Of a DNA stretch of 64,000 bases, positions 47,515-57,327 are shown piece by piece. This DNA is from Streptomyces endophytica (GTDB lineage Bacteria > Actinomycetota > Actinomycetes > Streptomycetales > Streptomycetaceae), in the NCBI RefSeq assembly GCF_026153355.1, contig NZ_CP110636.1, forward strand, positions 5,332,001 through 5,396,000, given 5' to 3'. The position numbers and the translations under genes were made by a program. The first letter of the stretch is position 1. The number at the start of each line of letters is the position of its first letter. The notes under the pieces were generated by a model. It made no database searches and had not been told where the DNA came from. It saw only the letters and a program-made list of their open reading frames with translations.

Positions 47515-50111
47515 CTAACGCCTCCTCGGTGGCTGGTGGCCCGTCGCGGCCGGTCGGTATTCGGTGAGCAGGAGGGCGATGTCGTCGGCGCGGTAGGAGG
47601 AGCGTTGGGCGTGCTGGAGGAGTCGGTCGGCGAGTTCGTCCAGGGAGTCGGCGCGGGCGTGGGCCAGGGAGCTGCGGAGGTGGTCGATGCCCACGTCGAT
47701 GGGGGTGCCGCGCTCTTCGACCAGGCCGTCGGTGTAGAGGGCGAGGGCGGAGCCGGGTGGGAGGTCGACGGGGGTGGGCGGGTAGTGGCTTGCGTGGTCC
47801 ACGCCGAGGAGGGGGCCGGTTTCCAGGTCCAGTACGTCGGTGTGCCCGTCGGGATGGCGGAGCAGCGGCGGTGGGTGGCCGGCGCGGACGGCCCAGGCGC
47901 GGTGGCCGGCCGGGTCGAGGTGGAGGTAGCAGCAGCTGGCGAGGAGGCCGGAGCCGAGGTCGATGAGGGTGCGGTTGGCGCCCGCCAGGACGTCGCCCGG
48001 GGCGTGCCCCACGGCGACGAACGCCCTCACCGCGCTGCGTAGTTGGGCCATCGTGGCGGCGGCCGCGATGCTGTGCCCTCGACGTCCCCGATGACCAGGG
48101 ACACGCCCTCGGCGGCCGGGATGACGTCGTACCAGTCCCCGCCGATGTCCATGCCGCTGGTGCAGGGGAGGTAGCGGGCCGTCGTGCGCAGGTCGGGGAG
48201 GACGGGCAGCCGGTGCGGCAGCAGGGCCTGTTGGAGGCCGCGGGCGAGGGCGAATTCGGAGTCGTAGAGCCGGGCGCGTTCCAGTGCCTGGGCGATCAGG
48301 CCGGCGAGCGCGGTCAGGACGCTGCGGTCCTTGGCCGTGAAGTGGTGGATCTCGTCGAAGCCGAGGACGCAGGTGCCGGCGGGGCGGCCGGAGGCGATGA
48401 GCGGGAGGTACGCCCAGGAGTTCACGCCGCCGATCGGGATGCCGGGATAGCCCTCGGAGAGGCTCTGCTGGGACTCGATGAAGAGCGGGATGCCGGAGGT
48501 CAGGGTCTCCGTGCCGGGCAGGGGTGCGTGCAGCGGCATGCCGTCCAGCCAGTCGAGGAAGCCCTCGTGGTGGCCGGTGTGGAAGATCAGGTGCATCGTG
48601 CCGTCACGGACCGCGTAGAGGGCGAGTTGCTGGCCGCCGAAGGCCGGGAGGAGTTGGTGGGCGACGACTTCGCAGACCTGGTGGGTGGTGACCGCCTCGG
48701 TCAGCGCACTGCCCAGTTGCAGCACGTGGTACATGACGCCCAGGCGGGCCGGTGCGGCGGCCACGGTGGCGGAGGGGGCCGGCGGGGTCGGCGCCGCGGC
48801 CGGCGAGGCCGGCTGTGGCGGTGCGGTCGCGGTGGGCGGCTCGGCGAGGTCAGCGGCTTCGTCGGGGCGTCCGGTGGGGACGACCCGGCCGGTGACGCCG
48901 TTCGGGTCGGGGTGGAGGGAGAAGGTGAGCCACTGGTCGGGCGGGCGGCAGACGAGGAAGGACGTCGGCGTCTGCGAGACCATCGCGGACCGGTGCTGGA
49001 ACTCGATCGCGGGATCGGACAGCCACGGCAGGGCGTCCCACAGGCACTGCCCGACCACGTCCTCGCCCCTGATGTCCAGCAACTGCTCCAGGCTGCGGTT
49101 GGCGTAGCTGACCCGGCCTTCGGGAGTGAGGGAGAACAGCCCGTCCCGCAGGCGCTCGACCGCCGCGGCGGCCGCGCGGCCGGCCCGCGCGTCGATGACC
49201 ACCCCGACGAGGTGGGCGCGCGCCCGGTCGTCGTCCGGCAGATCGGGTACCCGGCCCCAGAGCACCACGCTGTGGTACCCCTCGCCGCTGCCGTGCCCCT
49301 CACCGGCGCCTTCCGTGCCACCGCCCGGCCCGGCGCCCGCACCCTCGCGCACGCGCAGGGTCCGGGACACGATCCGCCCCTCGGCGGCCGCCGTACGGGC
49401 CGCGGCGCGGAACGCCGCGCGGTCGCCGGGGTACAGACGGCCGGCGAGGGTCTCCACCCGTGCGTCGAAGGTTTCGGGATCGAGGCCGAAGATCGCACAG
49501 AACTCGTCGTCCGCGGTGAGGGTGCCGGCGGTCAGGTTCCAGTCGAACAGGCCGGCCCGTACGGCCGGGGCGGAGGGGGCCGGGGTCTCGACCGGGGCCG
49601 TGCGCGCATCGCCCTCCAGGGGGTCTCCGGTGCGGTCGCGGCAGGCCGCCAGGGAGGCGCCGAGGCGGTTGGCGAGGGCCCGCAGGTGGCGCCGCTGGGT
49701 CTTGGTCAGCCCGTCGCTGCCGGGCGGCGCGGCCCATACGACCGCGAGCGCACCGAAGGTCTCCCCGCCCGCGCCCACCGGTACGGAGCAGGAGCCGAAG
49801 GCGTACGGCAGGGCCACCGCGAGCTGGGGGAAACGGCGCATGGTCTCGTCGGCGTCGGCCAGGTGGATCGTGCGCCCGGAGCCGTACGCGACGGCGACCG
49901 GTATCGGGCTGCTCACCGGAATGAGGCTCCAGCCGCCCAGCAGGGACGGCGGCACCCCGCAGGTCGCGGCGAGCACCAGGGAGCGGCGGTCGCGGGAGCG
50001 CAGGAAGACGCTTCCGGCGTAGGCGCCCGCCCCCTGAACGGCCTTGACGACGGCTGCCGCCAGCAGGTCGTCGCGCTCCGCCGTCTCCTCGCGCACGGTC
50101 GACCGCCCCAT
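47515..50111 (-). CDS. GAF/PAS/SpoIIE multidomain phosphatase (frameshift)
   Basis: About 865 residues from ATG 50111. A GAF-like domain (about 15-170), a PAS-like region (about 210-300), a second PAS (about 330-420), a Pro/Ala linker and a second GAF domain (about 485-630) precede a SpoIIE/PP2C phosphatase with GGDWYDV and GDVEGHS. At about 48075 one base is missing (GGC then AC), and the phosphatase continues in the next frame through MAQLRSAVRAF to RADDIALLL. A soluble sensor phosphatase probably acting on an anti-sigma regulatory switch; signal unknown. Confidence 0.88.
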
Positions 50112-50231
50112 GCTTCCAGTGTGCGCAGAGGCGGGCCCGGCGGCCCAGAGGATCACTCAGGGCGACGGAATCACCACCGAGCGCACGCACGGGCCGCCGG
50201 CGAGCCGCGCCCGGCCGTTCCCAGCGGCGCG

Positions 50232-50816
50232 TCAGGGCCAGGCGGGTGCGGAGGAGGTTTCCTTGTCGGCCGTCTCTTCGCGGGCGTTGTCCAGTTCCCA
50301 CCCGCGGAAGGTGAAGAACACGATCAGGACGCCGCCGCAGACGATGGCCCAGTCAGCCAGGTTCATCACGCTGAAACCGCTGACCGAGATGAAGTCGACC
50401 ACCGCGCCCTGGAGTTGGCCGGGCGCACGGAAGAGGCGGTCCGTCAGATTTCCCAGTGCACCGCCCAGCAGGAGGCCCAGGGCGATCGCCCACGGGACGC
50501 TGTAGAGACGGCGCGCCAGACGAACGATCGCCAGGGCGACGGCCACCGCAATCAGCGTGAACACGAGGGTGCTCGCGCTGCCCATGCTGAACGCCGCACC
50601 GGAATTGCGCATCACCCGCAGCTGCAGCCAGGTACCCATGACGTTCACCGGGTCGTGGTGTTCCAGCTTCGCCACCACGGCCAGTTTGCTGAACAGGTCG
50701 ATCGCATAGGCCAGGCACGCCACCATCAGGAGGAGCGGGATACGTCGTGTGCCCCTGGCCTCCCTTCCCTCGCGCTCACTCTCGCCACCTGCCGCGCCCC
50801 GCCCCGGATCCGTCAC
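50232..50816 (-). CDS. lspA: Lipoprotein signal peptidase (signal peptidase II)
   Basis: 194 residues from GTG 50816 with GAGGGG upstream. Cleaves lipoprotein signal peptides before the lipidated Cys. Four spans, catalytic Asp126 in GNLTDRLFR and Asp155 in MNLADWAI, with the conserved RNSGAAFS (about 70-77). It stands alone, so it is probably an extra copy beside the usual chromosomal lspA. The first 25 residues are polar and variable. Confidence 0.93.
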   Translation of the reverse strand: MTDPGRGAAGGESEREGREARGTRRIPLLLMVACLAYAIDLFSKLAVVAKLEHHDPVNVMGTWLQLRVMRNSGAAFSMGSASTLVFTLIAVAVALAIVRLARRLYSVPWAIALGLLLGGALGNLTDRLFRAPGQLQGAVVDFISVSGFSVMNLADWAIVCGGVLIVFFTFRGWELDNAREETADKETSSAPAWP

Positions 50817-51016
50817 GTTCGGTCCCCTCGAAGTCCGTATGTCCCGCCTCATGATCGCGCATGCCGTCCACCGGGGTGGGTCATACCCCGCGGGGAGCGG
50901 CGGCGGAGCCGTCTCCGCTGCACCCTGCCCACACACCTCCGGCCTGCCTTCCGGAGAACCGAAAGACAGGCCGGAGCCAAGAGATCGGAGCGGTGCGACC
51001 GTACGGCCCGCCGGGA

Positions 51017-52465
51017 TCAGACCGCCGGCGGCGCCGGGTAGGTCGGGTACTCCACCCCGGAGACGTGCTGGACGACGCGGATGACCTGGCACGAGTAGCC
51101 GAACTCGTTGTCGTACCAGAGGTAGAGGATCGCGTTGTCGCCGTCGACCTTGGTGGCGCCGGCGTCCACGATCGAGGCGTGGCGCGAGCCGACGAAGTCC
51201 ATGGAGACGGCGTCGGGGGCGGTGGTGAAGTCGATCTGGCGCTTCAGCGGCGAGTGCAGGGAGACGTCGCGGAGGTAGTCGAGGACCTCCTCGCGGCTGG
51301 TCTCCCGCCCGAGCCGCAGGCTGAGGATCGCGATCGAGACGTCCGGCACCGGCACCCGGATCGAGCTGCCGGTGATCGGCGCCTTGAGGTCGGGCAGCGC
51401 CTTGGCGACGGCGGAGGCGGCGCCGGTCTCGGTGATGACCATGTTGAGCGGCGCGGAGCGGCCGCGGCGGTCGGCCTTGTGGTAGTTGTCCAGCAGGTTC
51501 TGGTCGTTGGTGAACGAGTGGACGGTCTCCACGTGGCCGCGCAGCACGCCGTACTCGTCGTCCATCGCCTTCAGCGGCGGCACGATCGCGTTGGTGGTGC
51601 AGGACGCGCAGGACAGGATCTGCTCGTCCGGCTTGATCATGTCGTGGTTGACGCCGTGCACGATGTTCGGGACGTCGCCCTTGCCCGGAGCGGTCAGCAC
51701 GACCTTCTCGACGCCGGGACGGAGGTGCTTCGACAGGCCCTCGCGGTCGCGCCACTTGCCCGTGTTGTCGATGAGGATGGCGTCCTTGATGCCGTGCGCC
51801 GTGTAGTCGACCTCCGACGGGTCGTTGGCGTAGATCACCTTGATCGCGTTGCCGTTGGCGACGATCGTGCTGTTCGCCTCGTCGACGGTGATCGTGCCCT
51901 GGAACTGGCCGTGGATGGAGTCACGGCGCAGCAGCGAGGCGCGCTTCACGAGGTCCTGCTCGCCGCCCCCACGGACGACGATGGCGCGCAGCCGCAGGCC
52001 GTTACCCGAGCCGGCCTTCTCGATGAGCAGGCGCGCGACGAGGCGGCCGATGCGGCCGAACCCGTACAGGACGACGTCGCGCGGTGCGCTGCGCTCGATC
52101 TTGTTGGCACCGGTGGCACCGGCGACGGCCTCGGCGGTGAACTCCGCCACCGAGAGACCGCGGTCGTCGGCCTTGTACGTCGCGGCGAGCATGCCGAGGT
52201 CGATCTGGGAAGGGCCGAGATCGAGCGCGGTGAGGGCCTGCAGGAACGGCATCGTCTCGGTGACCGAGAGCTCCTCACCCGCGATCTGCCGGGCGAACCG
52301 GTGCGTCTTGAGGATGCTGACCACCGACTTGTTCACCAAGGAGCGGCTGTGAAGCAGGACCGTGACGTCCCGCTCCCTCTGCAGCTTCCCGATGATCGGG
52401 ATCATCGACTCCGCGATCTCCTCGCGGTTTATCCAGTTGGTGAACGAGTCGTCGTTGACAGTCAC
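51017..52465 (-). CDS. gap: Glyceraldehyde-3-phosphate dehydrogenase, long form
   Basis: 482 residues from GTG 52465. Catalyses phosphorylating oxidation of glyceraldehyde 3-phosphate with NAD(P). The Rossmann motif YGFGRIGR starts near residue 133 and the catalytic Cys289 is in SCASCTTNA, with the usual substrate-binding HASIVDAG and WYDNEFGYS segments. About 125 extra N-terminal residues distinguish this long actinobacterial form from the 330-residue enzyme. Whether it runs glycolytically or gluconeogenically cannot be read from sequence. Confidence 0.93.
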   Translation of the reverse strand: MTVNDDSFTNWINREEIAESMIPIIGKLQRERDVTVLLHSRSLVNKSVVSILKTHRFARQIAGEELSVTETMPFLQALTALDLGPSQIDLGMLAATYKADDRGLSVAEFTAEAVAGATGANKIERSAPRDVVLYGFGRIGRLVARLLIEKAGSGNGLRLRAIVVRGGGEQDLVKRASLLRRDSIHGQFQGTITVDEANSTIVANGNAIKVIYANDPSEVDYTAHGIKDAILIDNTGKWRDREGLSKHLRPGVEKVVLTAPGKGDVPNIVHGVNHDMIKPDEQILSCASCTTNAIVPPLKAMDDEYGVLRGHVETVHSFTNDQNLLDNYHKADRRGRSAPLNMVITETGAASAVAKALPDLKAPITGSSIRVPVPDVSIAILSLRLGRETSREEVLDYLRDVSLHSPLKRQIDFTTAPDAVSMDFVGSRHASIVDAGATKVDGDNAILYLWYDNEFGYSCQVIRVVQHVSGVEYPTYPAPPAV

Positions 52466-52867
52466 AGGATTATCTTTCGAGCTAGGCGGTGCTCATATGC
52501 TAACCCCTCGGCTTTTTGATCATTCAAGCGGTCCCGCCTGAACGGGATCCCACCATCGCCCCCATGGCCACCAAGTGAGCGAAATGTCCTGCTTTGCTAC
52601 GCAAGTCCGTTGCCGTTTGCGGTGATTGACCCCACAGCGTGGCGGCCGAAGTGGGGACCGAAAACGACGTTGCGCGGGCCCCTGATGATCACTAAGGTCA
52701 GCCGGGTGACTGCCGGGTCGGCCATGGGCCATTCCACAGTGAGGCTCCCGGCCTCGGCGTGAGTTCGAGGCGGGCACGAGCCCCGCCCCTCCTCCGTGTC
52801 TTCTCGCTCCGGCGCCGCCATGTGGCGCCCTTCCCAGCACTTCCCCAGACCCGGAGACACCTCACGC
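52466..52867. other. Divergent intergenic region between gap and the VOC gene
   Basis: 402 bases without a convincing gene. The 52466-52620 half is markedly AT-richer than the neighbourhood and should hold the gap promoter and leader. GGTCCC and GGGATC form an imperfect hairpin near 52531-52550. The VOC gene has GGAGAC shortly before its start at 52868. Confidence 0.4.
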
Positions 52868-53296
52868 ATGTCGCAGGACCAGCAGCACACCCACGCCTCC
52901 GAGCTGCCGACCGCCGTCGCCCAGCTCAACCACACCGCCATCTACGCCAGTGACCGCCGGCTCTCGGCCGAGTTCCTCGCCACGATCCTGGGCCTCGAGG
53001 TCAGCACGCCGTTCGGCCCGTTCCTCCCCGTCGACCTCGGCAACGGCGTCACGCTCGACTACATCGAGAAGCGCGACGAACCGATCCAGTCGCAGCACTA
53101 CGCCTTCCTCGTGCCGGACGCGCAGTTCGACGCCATGATCGCCCGTCTCGAAGCGGTCGGCGTGACCTACTTCGCCGACCCCCACCACACCGAACCCGGC
53201 CGGATAAACCGCCTGTTCGGCGGCCGCGGCGCCTACTTCGCCGACCCCGACGGCCACAACATGGAGATCATGACCCGGCCCTACGCCCGCCCGTAG
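52868..53296 (+). CDS. VOC (glyoxalase/dioxygenase superfamily) protein
   Basis: 142 residues from ATG 52868. Two beta-alpha-beta-beta-beta modules are visible: LNHTAIYASDRRLSAEFLA opens the first with a metal-type His, and QHYAFLVPD opens the second, which ends HNMEIMTRP with the terminal metal Glu. Family members are metal-dependent glyoxalases, dioxygenases or antibiotic-binding proteins; the reaction is unknown. The 3' end overlaps the convergent MerR gene by 29 bases. Confidence 0.9.
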   Translation: MSQDQQHTHASELPTAVAQLNHTAIYASDRRLSAEFLATILGLEVSTPFGPFLPVDLGNGVTLDYIEKRDEPIQSQHYAFLVPDAQFDAMIARLEAVGVTYFADPHHTEPGRINRLFGGRGAYFADPDGHNMEIMTRPYARP

Positions 53297-54944
53297 GCGC
53301 GTCGCCACGCCTGCCGTCCCGGGTCAGCGCCCGGGACGGCAGGGCCGGTCCTCGGCCGATGCTGCGGCCCAAGTAGGCGGCCAGGCGGTCGAGAGGGCTC
53401 GCGTCCTCGGGGGCCGGCTGCGGCGGGGCGAAGGATCCTGCGTCGGTGCGCGGGAGATCGCCGTAGATCTCCTGGACGACCGGGAGGGCGAGCTCGGCCA
53501 GGTGCTGGACGTCGTCGTAGGGACGCCCGATGGCCCGGGCCAGGTCCCAGCCGTGCAGCAGCATCTCGATCACGAGTTGCTCGACGAGCCGTCGCCCGGG
53601 TGCGGGGCCGTAACGCTGGTCGAGCATGCCTGGGCGGCGGAAGGCCGCTCGGGTGGACCGGGAGGCGAGACGGAACGCCTCGATGTGGTCGTCCCCGAGG
53701 TGGTCGGCGGTGAAGTCGGAGCGGGGAGTGCCGTTGGCCAGCCCGGTCCAGAGCAGGTTCTCCCAGACCAGGTGGTTGAGCAGGGTGCGGACGTCCCAGT
53801 CGGCGCAGGGCGTCGGTTGGCCGAACCGGGCCGGGACGACCGCGGAGACCAACGTGCCGACGGCGTCGAGGACTTGGTCGCAGGCCTGGAGCACACCGGC
53901 CGGCCCCCAGGCATGCTGCACGGCGTCGGCGTCATACATCCTGTGGAGTTCCGCGGCTCGACTGCCCGGTGTGGGGTGGGCCCGCAGTGCGCTTCTCAGC
54001 CACTGGCCGGCCGCGGCCATGCTCGGCCGCGCGGTGTTGCCGTTGATGAGGCACAACAGGTGCCAGTACCGCTCGACGTGCGGGTCGGAGGCGACCTCCA
54101 GCTGTTCCAGGAGAAGCCGTCTGGCCCGGGCGTCGTCGACGGGCCCGACCGGGTGCGGATCGCCGGCCCGCGCCGTCTGCGTGGGGATCCATGCCGTCAC
54201 GATGGCGGCGACGACGGGGTCGGCCGCGGGTGAGTCGGGGGCGATCCCCTGCTTCCTCGCCGCCTCCACCCGCCGCAGCCAGTCATCGGTGAGCCGTTCG
54301 GCCGCCTGGAGCGCGGCCGGGTCGTGTTCTCCTGGCCGGTGTTCGGCGGCGTAGCGGGCCATGCGGCGCATACCGGCCCGGAGAGCGGGGTCCTGGACGA
54401 GTGCGCCCAGTTCGAGCCAGGCGTCGACCTGCTCGTCGCTGGGGTCGGCCGGGAGGTCGGGGGTGGCCGCCAGCAGGCCCCTCCGGTAGGTGGGGACGTC
54501 CAGCTCCCCCAGGGTCTCGGTGACGAAGTCCTGGATGATGGTGCGGCGTTCGGCGTCGGACATGCGCGCCAGTTCGGTCATGGTGGTGAGTCCCTCGGCA
54601 GTGGTGTCGCGGCGGATGACGGAGCGCAGCACGGCCTGCTGCGACCGCAGCGTGCGGATCTGCGCCTCCAGCGCGTCGATGTGGGTCGTGGCCACCTGCG
54701 CCAAGGTGTCCTCGCGTTCCAGGACGTCCCGGATGGCCGCCAGCCCCAGACCCAGCCCGCGCAGGGTCCGCGCCAGTTGGAGGCGGGCCAGGGCGTCGGG
54801 GCCGTAGAGCCGGTAGCCGCCGGGCGTCCGGCGCGCGGGAGGCACGATCCCGAGGTCGGACCAGTGCCTGATCAGCTTCACCGTCAGCCCGGTCTTCCGG
54901 GCGACCTCTCCGATGTTCCAGAACGTGTCTTCGCCGACGTGCAT
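53268..54944 (-). CDS. MerR regulator fused to a TIGR03086/DinB-like domain
   Basis: 558 residues from ATG 54944. Residues 6-115 are a MerR winged-helix plus coiled coil (WNIGEVARKTGLTVKLIRHW, then PGGYRLYGPDALARLQL). The middle (about 120-345) is a helical effector region, and about 350-550 matches the TIGR03086 mycothiol-enzyme-like fold, with CADWDVRTLLNHLVWENLLW and a MLLHGWDLARAIG segment. No stop separates the parts, so this appears to be a true fusion, although a hidden frame error cannot be excluded. It probably senses a ligand or thiol status and autoregulates. Confidence 0.85.
   Translation of the reverse strand: MHVGEDTFWNIGEVARKTGLTVKLIRHWSDLGIVPPARRTPGGYRLYGPDALARLQLARTLRGLGLGLAAIRDVLEREDTLAQVATTHIDALEAQIRTLRSQQAVLRSVIRRDTTAEGLTTMTELARMSDAERRTIIQDFVTETLGELDVPTYRRGLLAATPDLPADPSDEQVDAWLELGALVQDPALRAGMRRMARYAAEHRPGEHDPAALQAAERLTDDWLRRVEAARKQGIAPDSPAADPVVAAIVTAWIPTQTARAGDPHPVGPVDDARARRLLLEQLEVASDPHVERYWHLLCLINGNTARPSMAAAGQWLRSALRAHPTPGSRAAELHRMYDADAVQHAWGPAGVLQACDQVLDAVGTLVSAVVPARFGQPTPCADWDVRTLLNHLVWENLLWTGLANGTPRSDFTADHLGDDHIEAFRLASRSTRAAFRRPGMLDQRYGPAPGRRLVEQLVIEMLLHGWDLARAIGRPYDDVQHLAELALPVVQEIYGDLPRTDAGSFAPPQPAPEDASPLDRLAAYLGRSIGRGPALPSRALTRDGRRGDAPTGGRRAGS
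53311..53342. terminator. 13-base-pair hairpin in the tail of the MerR gene
   Basis: CTGCCGTCCCGGG (53311-53323) and its complement (53330-53342) pair around TCAGCG, 15 bases beyond the VOC stop and inside the 3' coding end of the MerR fusion. Likely terminates the VOC transcript. Confidence 0.55.
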
Positions 54945-54951
54945 GCCCTCC

Positions 54952-54982
54952 ACCCTTGGGTCTCCCACGGTGGGAGAGTCAA
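54952..54982 (-). promoter_or_regulatory. MerR-type promoter with a 19-base spacer and perfect dyad
   Basis: On the minus strand TTGACT (54982-54977), a 19-base spacer, then AAGGGT (54957-54952). The perfect dyad TCTCCCACGGTGGGAGA (54961-54977) covers the spacer, the hallmark of MerR-controlled promoters. The start of transcription would fall about at the ATG (54944), implying a leaderless message. Confidence 0.7.
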
Positions 54983-55833
54983 CCGGCCGGGGTGGCCGGG
55001 GTGGTGTCGTGTCCCGCCAGCAAACGGCCGCGGAACAGGTCGAGTACGTCGTCCAGTGCTGCCCGGGTCGGCTGGCCCGGTGCGTCGATGAGGTGCTCGG
55101 TGAGGACGGAGTGCGGACGCAGCACGGCGTCGGGGTTCGCGGCGTCGTCGTCGAGTTCGACGGCGACGAACGCGTCGCCGAGTTCGCGGCGGAGGAAGGC
55201 GAACCGGTCGCCCGGCACCAGGCGGTCCGAGCGGAAGCGCAGCCCCATGACCTGAAGGCCGTCCCGTTCGCAGCGGGTGCGGACGGCGGCGAGGTCTTCG
55301 CCGGAGATGTCGATGCCGCCGGCCCGGCTCCTGGTGACGGGCAAGGGCAGCGAAGGCTGGGACAGGACGGGGGCCACGAGGCGCTCGTCGACGGCCATGG
55401 CCAGGGCGAAGCCGCCGGTGAGGCACATGCCGACGGCGCCGACGCCGGGGCCGCCGCAGCGCTGGTGCTCATGGGCGGCCAGGGCCCGTAGCCAGGTCAC
55501 CACGCGGGAGGACTTCCCGGTGGCGAGGGTGGTGAATTCGCGGCTCACGCACACCTTCCCCAAGGAAGAGGCCAGGTACGTGGCGGACTTGAGCCGGCGG
55601 CCGGGCGCGAAGTCGGCAGGGCGGCCGGGCGTGCCGAAGAGCACCGGGAGGACGGCGGTGCAGCCGATGGCGGCCACCTGTTCCGCGAAGTCCAGCACCT
55701 TGGGCGTGATTCCCGGGATTTCCGCCATCACGATGACCGCGGGACCGGTACCGCGACGCAGGACCTCGCGGGTGACTCCGTCGTGGGTGAAGGTGTCGCG
55801 GTGAAAGCCGGTCGGGTGCTGATCCACTGCCAT
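54979..55833 (-). CDS. Dienelactone hydrolase family protein
   Basis: 284 residues from ATG 55833 with GAGG upstream. The family uses a Cys-His-Asp triad; here Cys137 sits in GMCLTGG and Glu38 in AEIPG, both expected. Family members open lactone rings in aromatic catabolism or hydrolyse other esters; substrate unknown. The stop lies inside the MerR promoter, 35 bases before the MerR start, so transcripts may read through and the pair may be co-regulated. Confidence 0.88.
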   Translation of the reverse strand: MAVDQHPTGFHRDTFTHDGVTREVLRRGTGPAVIVMAEIPGITPKVLDFAEQVAAIGCTAVLPVLFGTPGRPADFAPGRRLKSATYLASSLGKVCVSREFTTLATGKSSRVVTWLRALAAHEHQRCGGPGVGAVGMCLTGGFALAMAVDERLVAPVLSQPSLPLPVTRSRAGGIDISGEDLAAVRTRCERDGLQVMGLRFRSDRLVPGDRFAFLRRELGDAFVAVELDDDAANPDAVLRPHSVLTEHLIDAPGQPTRAALDDVLDLFRGRLLAGHDTTPATPAG

Positions 55834-55947
55834 GGAGTGCCTCATCCTGTCCTAATCAAGTCGGCGAAGTGCCGCATGAGTTGGATCAGGATGCCGGTCC
55901 CGCGGCGGGAGCGCAGCGGCGGGGATCACGTCGGGGCCCTCTCCCCC

Positions 55948-57327
55948 TCACGTGGCGCTCTGTGGATGGCCGGCCGTTGCCGAGCGGGGCGGCCAGGACT
56001 GGGGCGCGAGGATGCCGAGGACGTAGGCGCGGGCGACCAGGGCGCATCGGGTGGGGGCGTTGAGGAGGTCGCGCAGGCGGCTGAGGTGGTAGTCGACGGT
56101 TTGGCGGGAGAGACGGAGGGAGGTGGCGATCTCGGCGTTGCTGCGGCCCGCGGCCAGGAGGGAGAGGATACGTACCTGACTGGCCGTCAGTGCGGGGTGG
56201 GGTTCGTGGGCGAGGCTCTGGTGGGTGATCACCGCCCAGACACTGGCGGCGCGGGACGGGCCCCGGCCCACGGTGGTCAGGTGCAGCTGGGCGCGGCGCT
56301 GGCGACCGCGGCCGTCGACGAGGACGGTGGAGGTCTGGATGCGCCGGCTGCGGCGGGCTATCAGGGCGTGCCAGCTCCGCCGGAGTGCGGGTAACTCCGG
56401 GGCGGGGGCGAGCAGGGTGTGTGCCCGGCGGCCCACCAGGTCGGAGAGCCGGGTCTGCAGGAGTTCGGCGGCTGCCGCGCTGGCCTGGAGGATCCTTCCG
56501 CCGGCGGAGATCAGGGCACACGGCAGTCCGCTGTGGTCGCGCAGCGCGTACAGGTTCTCCTCGGCCTGCTGGCGCTGGTGGAGGGCGCGGGTGTGGTCGC
56601 TGATGTCGATGTAGATACCGGCCACGCAGGTCTGGGTGCCCTCGCGTACCGGGAAGCGGTGGCCGGCCGCGTGTCCGGTGGCACCGTCCGCGCGGTGGTA
56701 GGTGAGGGTGTGCCGCACCGGTTTGCCGCGGGCCAGCACCTCCTGGTCCAGGGCGAGCACCCGGTCGGCGTCGGCCGGGGCGTCGACCTCGCGTACGTCC
56801 TTGCCGATGACGTGCTCCGGGGTCGTTCCGTAGAGGTGCGCGTAGGCGTGATTGGCCCAGAGGTAGCGGCCGTGGGGGTCCCGGATGAAGGCCGCGGCGG
56901 GGGCGAGGTCGGCGAACGCGTCGTAGCGGCGGGCGGCGGCGGGAAGGGGAGCGGCGGGAGCCGGGGGTGGGGCCGGTTCGCGGCCCTCCCCGGATACCTC
57001 GACGGCGATGCCGCGGAGGCGGTCCTGCCGGGGCGGGTCCAGCGGCCAGTTCACGTCGAAGAGCCGGCCGTCGAACCGCGCCCGCCAGTGGTTGCCGGCG
57101 TGCGTGTGGTCGGCTGCCCGCAGGTGGTCGGTGACCTGCGACGCATCGGTGACGTGCGGCTGGTCGACGGCCTGCCATTGGTCCGTGACGGTGTCGAGGA
57201 AGCGCTGGGCGGTGCGGGTGTCGTCGAAGGCCCCTCCTCCGCTGTCGATCACCCGTAGTTCGCGGTCGGCCTCCCACCAGGACACCGGGAGGTGTTGGAG
57301 CAGCGACTTCAGACCGGTCTCGTCCAC
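55948..57327 (-). CDS. PAS-LuxR transcriptional regulator
   Basis: 459 residues from GTG 57327. A variable N-terminal PAS-like region (1-110) is followed by a PAS domain (about 135-245, FIRDPHGRYLWANHAYAHLY), another PAS-like stretch (about 260-340) and a C-terminal LuxR helix-turn-helix (about 385-440, LTASQVRILSLLAAGRSNAE, QTVDYHLSRLRDLL). PAS-LuxR proteins are pathway activators in Streptomyces. It faces the ATP-grasp/kinase operon across 357 bases, so it is the likely regulator of that operon. Confidence 0.88.
   Translation of the reverse strand: MDETGLKSLLQHLPVSWWEADRELRVIDSGGGAFDDTRTAQRFLDTVTDQWQAVDQPHVTDASQVTDHLRAADHTHAGNHWRARFDGRLFDVNWPLDPPRQDRLRGIAVEVSGEGREPAPPPAPAAPLPAAARRYDAFADLAPAAAFIRDPHGRYLWANHAYAHLYGTTPEHVIGKDVREVDAPADADRVLALDQEVLARGKPVRHTLTYHRADGATGHAAGHRFPVREGTQTCVAGIYIDISDHTRALHQRQQAEENLYALRDHSGLPCALISAGGRILQASAAAAELLQTRLSDLVGRRAHTLLAPAPELPALRRSWHALIARRSRRIQTSTVLVDGRGRQRRAQLHLTTVGRGPSRAASVWAVITHQSLAHEPHPALTASQVRILSLLAAGRSNAEIATSLRLSRQTVDYHLSRLRDLLNAPTRCALVARAYVLGILAPQSWPPRSATAGHPQSAT

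Noticed and set aside
54945..55472. Extension of the MerR protein upstream into a 734-residue product
   Set aside because: The added residues lie over the dienelactone hydrolase in a non-coding frame, and the MerR promoter fits the ATG at 54944.
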